Shown here piece after piece: positions 20,510 through 22,673 of a DNA stretch of 22,673 nucleotides. The stretch lies in the IMG/VR virus record IMGVR_UViG_3300047553_000021, positions 1-22,673 of that record; one strand, given 5' to 3'. The notes under the pieces were generated by a model. The model ran no database searches, was not told the origin of the DNA, and saw nothing but the letters and a program-made list of their open reading frames with translations. A program made the translations under genes and the position numbers. Origin of the DNA: a virus. Position 1 is the stretch's first letter. Every line of letters begins with the position of its first letter.

Positions 20510-21114
20510 TGTCCACGATCATTAACGCATCAACCTCGTCTGGGTTAGTTCAGACAGCAGACACCAGTGGAACGCTGGAACTGCAAAGCAACGGCACTAC
20601 ACAGCTTACTGTTTCTTCTACTGGCGCTTATGGTCAGTTGAAGTCTGGAACTGCTCAAGCGTCCACATCGGTCACTTCGATTGATTTCACGGGTATCCCA
20701 TCATGGGTAAAGCGTATCACTGTTATGCTATACGGTGTAAGTACGTCCTCAACAAATCCAGCCAGAGCCCAATTAGGAACTGGAGGAACGCCCACTTATA
20801 TTGCTTCAGGGTATGCAGCATCTGCTGCTGCTCTTGGAAGTGCAAACACAACGGCAATAACTGCATTTACTGATGGATTTCCTTTTTCTCGCACATCTGT
20901 CGCAGCAGATACTGTATCGTCAATTATGACACTCGTAAAAATAACGGGGAATATTTGGGAAGCTAGTGCAAACACAAGAACATCTGGAAATACCGTGTTT
21001 AGTGTTGTGTCGGGCCAAGTAGATGCTGGTGCAGAAGTAACCGCTCTAAGAATAACAATCAACGGAACAGACACCTTTGACGCTGGTTCCATCAACATTC
21101 TTTACGAGGGCTAA
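20509..21114 (+). CDS. Receptor-binding candidate, paralogue B
   Basis: A 201-residue beta-rich protein, the most diverged of the three. Its N terminus (SSGLVQTADTSGTLELQSNG, then TTQLTVSSTGAY) is a recurrent phage-fibre motif not shared with A or C. The common block follows: GTAQASTSVTSIDFTGIPSW (47-66) and VKRITVMLYGVSTSSTN. The centre (about 84-175) is unlike A and C, and the shared end NGTDTFDAGSINILYE is followed by an extra Gly. The last codons (TACGAGGGC) provide GAGGG as ribosome site for the next gene. Its own start overlaps the previous stop, with GAGGG (20498-20502) upstream. Confidence 0.78.
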   Translation: MSTIINASTSSGLVQTADTSGTLELQSNGTTQLTVSSTGAYGQLKSGTAQASTSVTSIDFTGIPSWVKRITVMLYGVSTSSTNPARAQLGTGGTPTYIASGYAASAAALGSANTTAITAFTDGFPFSRTSVAADTVSSIMTLVKITGNIWEASANTRTSGNTVFSVVSGQVDAGAEVTALRITINGTDTFDAGSINILYEG

Positions 21115-21116
21115 TC

Positions 21117-21647
21117 ATGTCAGTTGTAATCAATGGCTCCGCAGGGGTCACAACAAACTCAGGTGCTGTGTATAACGGCATTTCTTCTGGCACTGCGGTT
21201 GCCTCAACCAGCGGAACAAGCATTGATTTCACTTCTATCCCGTCATGGGTGAAGCGTATTACTGTGATGTTCAATGGAGTATCGACAAATGGAACATCTG
21301 CATATCAAATTCAAATAGGTGATTCTGGTGGTATTGAAAATACTGGCTATTCATCAAGTGCATCACGAATATCAACAACAGTAACAACTCAAAACGGTAC
21401 GGCTGGTTTTGTTTTGTTTGGCGGCGCAACAGCTGCCGCAGCTGTATATCAAGGATATTTTACTATTTCATTGCTTGGCTCTAATGCTTGGTGTATGCAA
21501 GGGGCCATTGCCGATGTAACCAATACACAAACGCAAGTATCGTGTGGTTCTAAAACATTGTCAGACACGCTCACGCAAATCCGCATCACAACAGTCAACG
21601 GCACAGACACCTTTGACGCTGGTTCAATCAACATCTTGTATGAGTGA
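21117..21647 (+). CDS. Receptor-binding candidate, paralogue C
   Basis: A 176-residue protein closest to paralogue A. It begins MSVVINGSAGVTTNSGAVYN, has the shared block GTAVASTSGTSIDFTSIPSW (25-44) and VKRITVMFNGVSTNGTS, identical to A except for one residue, a different centre (about 63-152, with two Cys at about 127 and 145), and the shared end RITTVNGTDTFDAGSINILY. Its start is 3 nt after gene B, with GAGGG as ribosome site. Its end overlaps the holin-like gene by 8 nt, so the array runs straight into lysis-type genes. Confidence 0.8.
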   Translation: MSVVINGSAGVTTNSGAVYNGISSGTAVASTSGTSIDFTSIPSWVKRITVMFNGVSTNGTSAYQIQIGDSGGIENTGYSSSASRISTTVTTQNGTAGFVLFGGATAAAAVYQGYFTISLLGSNAWCMQGAIADVTNTQTQVSCGSKTLSDTLTQIRITTVNGTDTFDAGSINILYE

Positions 21648-21837
21648 TTCGGTGGAAACAAAACTCGCGGTGCATGAGGCAATCTGCGCCGAGCGCTACA
21701 ACCGCATCGATGGTCAGTTGACCAACGGTGACAAGCGCATGGCCAAGATCGAATATCTGCTATACGCTGTCATAGCTGCCGTGTTGTTGGGTCCGGGTGT
21801 TGCTGCTGACTTTGTGAAAAAGTTACTGGGGTTGTGA
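21640..21837 (+). CDS. Holin-like small membrane protein
   Basis: A 65-residue protein, ATG 21640 inside the end of paralogue C (8-nt overlap). The frame is open further back, but only this start fits the operon. The N-terminal half is charged and helical (VETKLAVHEAICAERYNRID, then GQLTNGDKRMAKIE). Residues 40-57 form one membrane helix (LLYAVIAAVLLGPGVAAD), and the end is VKKLLGL. This layout, with E-A-R-L-A-V-H-E-type start, short coil and one membrane span, resembles XhlA-like or single-span holins and similar small lysis-cassette proteins. A role in lysis is likely but unproven; no endolysin is in the window. Confidence 0.68.
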   Translation: MSDSVETKLAVHEAICAERYNRIDGQLTNGDKRMAKIEYLLYAVIAAVLLGPGVAADFVKKLLGL

Positions 21838-21862
21838 CATTGATCCGTTTAGCCTTCTCCTC

Positions 21863-22624
21863 ATGGCGCAAAGTGCTGTCTCTTTCATCAGAGAAGGTTG
21901 CGACATGCTCAAAGAGGGCCAAGTGGCTGTCGATGAGTTTCGTGAGCAAGCTGAAGGGCTTGTGGGACAAGTTGAAGAAATCTATGGAACCCTTGAAAGC
22001 CTATGGAAATGGGCTTTTTCTTTATGGGAGCAACTATTTGGCGACAAGGTTCAAAAGCCTGAGTCAACTGTCGAAGTACAAGCCAGCCCAAGGGTGGAGA
22101 AAAAGGCAAGTGCTCGACAAGCAGACCCAGACCCAGAGATTCTTCAGATGCGCGTGGTGCATGAAGTTAGCCAGCGCCTTGGGCAGTTTTTCGACATCCA
22201 GCAAAAAATCGCAAACTACTACAGGGACTTAGAACTTGAGTCATTGAGCGTTTACGATCCAGACCAAAACAATGCCAAGAAAGCAATTGAGCGCGTAGAG
22301 GTCGAATTGCAAATGGAATACTTGGGCGTGCAGATCAGGGAAACCATGGTCTACGCGCCCAAAGAATTGAAAAATCTGTATTCGCGGTTTTTAGAAATGT
22401 ACGGCAGAATTGAAGAAGAGCAAGAGTTTGCCCGGCAACAGCAGATCATGCAGGCTAGGTACAAAAGGGCAAGGGAATGGCGACATCGCAATCTAAAAAT
22501 CGAACTAGCAATGTGGGCCGTGGGAGCAATGGTCGTATGGCTGGTGCTGGTGGGGATGATGATGCAGATCGCGTTACTCAGTGGGCTATCACGGGAATGG
22601 TTTTCTTTGGAGTCGTGTGTTTAA
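21863..22624 (+). CDS. Coiled-coil protein with C-terminal membrane helix
   Basis: A 253-residue protein. Residues 1-60 are an amphipathic helix pair (MAQSAVSFIREGCDMLKEGQ, then VEEIYGTLESLWKWAFSLWE), followed by a charged linker (62-90). Two long charged helices (about 92-125 and 137-208) precede a single hydrophobic span (about 215-240, MWAVGAMVVWLVLVGMMMQI). No enzyme signature is visible. Similar MAQSA..F..EG-type proteins occur after fibre genes of related phages. A membrane-anchored role in lysis or host contact is possible. No ribosome site precedes ATG 21863, and the frame stays open upstream to 21839, so the start is uncertain. Its last 148 bases overlap an out-of-frame gene. Confidence 0.72.
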   Translation: MAQSAVSFIREGCDMLKEGQVAVDEFREQAEGLVGQVEEIYGTLESLWKWAFSLWEQLFGDKVQKPESTVEVQASPRVEKKASARQADPDPEILQMRVVHEVSQRLGQFFDIQQKIANYYRDLELESLSVYDPDQNNAKKAIERVEVELQMEYLGVQIRETMVYAPKELKNLYSRFLEMYGRIEEEQEFARQQQIMQARYKRAREWRHRNLKIELAMWAVGAMVVWLVLVGMMMQIALLSGLSREWFSLESCV

Positions 22625-22641
22625 TTTTTATACCAAATTAG
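22477..22641 (+). CDS. 54-residue membrane protein, out of frame inside the previous gene
   Basis: ATG 22477 to TAG 22639-22641, in a different frame from the 253-residue gene. The N-terminal half is polar and Asn/Ser/Gly/Arg-rich (MATSQSKNRTSNVGRGSNGR), then an acidic knot (GGDDDADRVTQ), and residues 37-52 form one membrane helix (WAITGMVFFGVVCLIF) ending IPN. AAAAGGG (22463-22469) lies 7 nt before the ATG. The clean polar-acidic-membrane layout, and a stop just past the host frame, argue for a real overlapping gene. The arrangement recalls overlapping Rz/Rz1 spanin pairs, but no lipobox or signal peptide is present, so it should not be called a spanin. It could be a small inner-membrane lysis or exclusion protein. 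Confidence 0.6.
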   Translation: MATSQSKNRTSNVGRGSNGRMAGAGGDDDADRVTQWAITGMVFFGVVCLIFIPN

Positions 22642-22660
22642 GCGGTCCAATTTATTTTAT

Positions 22661-22665
22661 AGGAG
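22661..22665 (+). promoter_or_regulatory. Ribosome binding site of a gene beyond the window
   Basis: AGGAG followed by an A-run fills the last bases. With a normal 6-9 nt spacer the start codon would fall at or just past position 22673. This is presumably the next late or lysis gene. Confidence 0.55.
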
Positions 22666-22673
22666 AAAAAAAA

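Larger units (their letters stand above)
19889..21646 (+). repeat. Conserved borders of the three-gene cassette array
   Basis: Near 110-base 5' blocks at 19889-19998, 20647-20756 and 21189-21298 encode the common GTA-AST-SIDFT-IPSWVKRITVM-GVST segment. About 60-base 3' blocks at 20267-20329, 21049-21111 and 21583-21644 encode the common NGTDTFDAGSINILYE end. The DNA identity is visibly higher in these borders than in the centres, which could allow homologous exchange of centres between copies or between phages. Confidence 0.8.

Noticed and set aside
19766-21647. Diversity-generating retroelement as the source of cassette variation
   Set aside because: No reverse transcriptase gene or template repeat is visible, variation is in the gene centres rather than the 3' ends, and changes are not limited to adenine positions as far as can be seen.
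21834-22232. 132-residue frame starting GTG on the holin-like stop
   Set aside because: It has a coupled-start look (GTGA), but it overlaps the 253-residue gene for most of its length and its product is Ser/Lys-rich without helical or membrane pattern. The longer frame has clear domain structure. A conservation test could reopen this.
22477-22641. Rz/Rz1 spanin pair with the 253-residue gene
   Set aside because: The nested product has no signal peptide or lipobox Cys, and the larger protein has its membrane span at the C terminus rather than the N terminus.

Overview
The window is the structural (late) half of a short-tailed bacteriophage built on the P22 plan. Reading rightward from about 1.1 kb, the order is terminase small and large subunits, portal, scaffold, P22-type coat protein, gp4-like and gp10-like tail completion proteins, a fibre where P22 has its tail needle, three candidate ejection proteins in the gp7/gp20/gp16 positions, and a receptor-binding region. 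Several lengths are close to P22 (portal 730 residues against 725, gp10 480 against 472, gp7 236 against 229), and gene order supports calls that sequence alone would leave weak. No integrase, replication gene, endolysin or tRNA gene is visible. The host cannot be read directly. Base composition and codon use fit a Gram-negative, possibly freshwater betaproteobacterial host, but this is a guess.

Left end (1-1094): two small leftward genes, one cut by the window edge and one encoding a 46-residue membrane protein. They are followed by about 730 bases without a convincing gene, packed with three kinds of short repeat: ACCC-GCT-GGGT dyads, paired TGTCACA elements and GGGTTAC heptamers. It looks like the control region, and possibly a replication origin, between a leftward gene set and the rightward late operon.

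Head module (1095-9467): terS, a 26-residue membrane miniprotein that exactly fills the terS-terL gap, terL, three small lysine-rich proteins, a GroES-like co-chaperonin, portal, a DUF5856-type protein, a small beta-rich protein, scaffold, coat and a probable decoration protein. Two strong TTCG-loop terminators flank the decoration gene and probably set coat, decoration and tail transcript levels in steps.

Tail and ejection module (9519-19000): a small conserved protein, gp4-like and gp10-like proteins, a 690-residue repetitive fibre, a small beta-rich protein, a cupin-fold protein, and the three ejection proteins. The last of these carries a two-copy 22-residue N-terminal repeat and a glycine-rich membrane-active stretch.

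Receptor-binding and lysis end (19022-22673): a fibre with a tailspike-like head-binding domain, then three paralogous beta-rich proteins with conserved borders and divergent centres, with a 52-residue protein between the first and second. A holin-like protein, a 253-residue coiled-coil/membrane protein and an overlapping out-of-frame 54-residue membrane protein follow. A ribosome binding site at the right edge points to a further gene outside the window. The most unusual items are the three-member variable cassette array, the repeat-dense control region, and several very small membrane-protein genes, two of them nested or overlapping.
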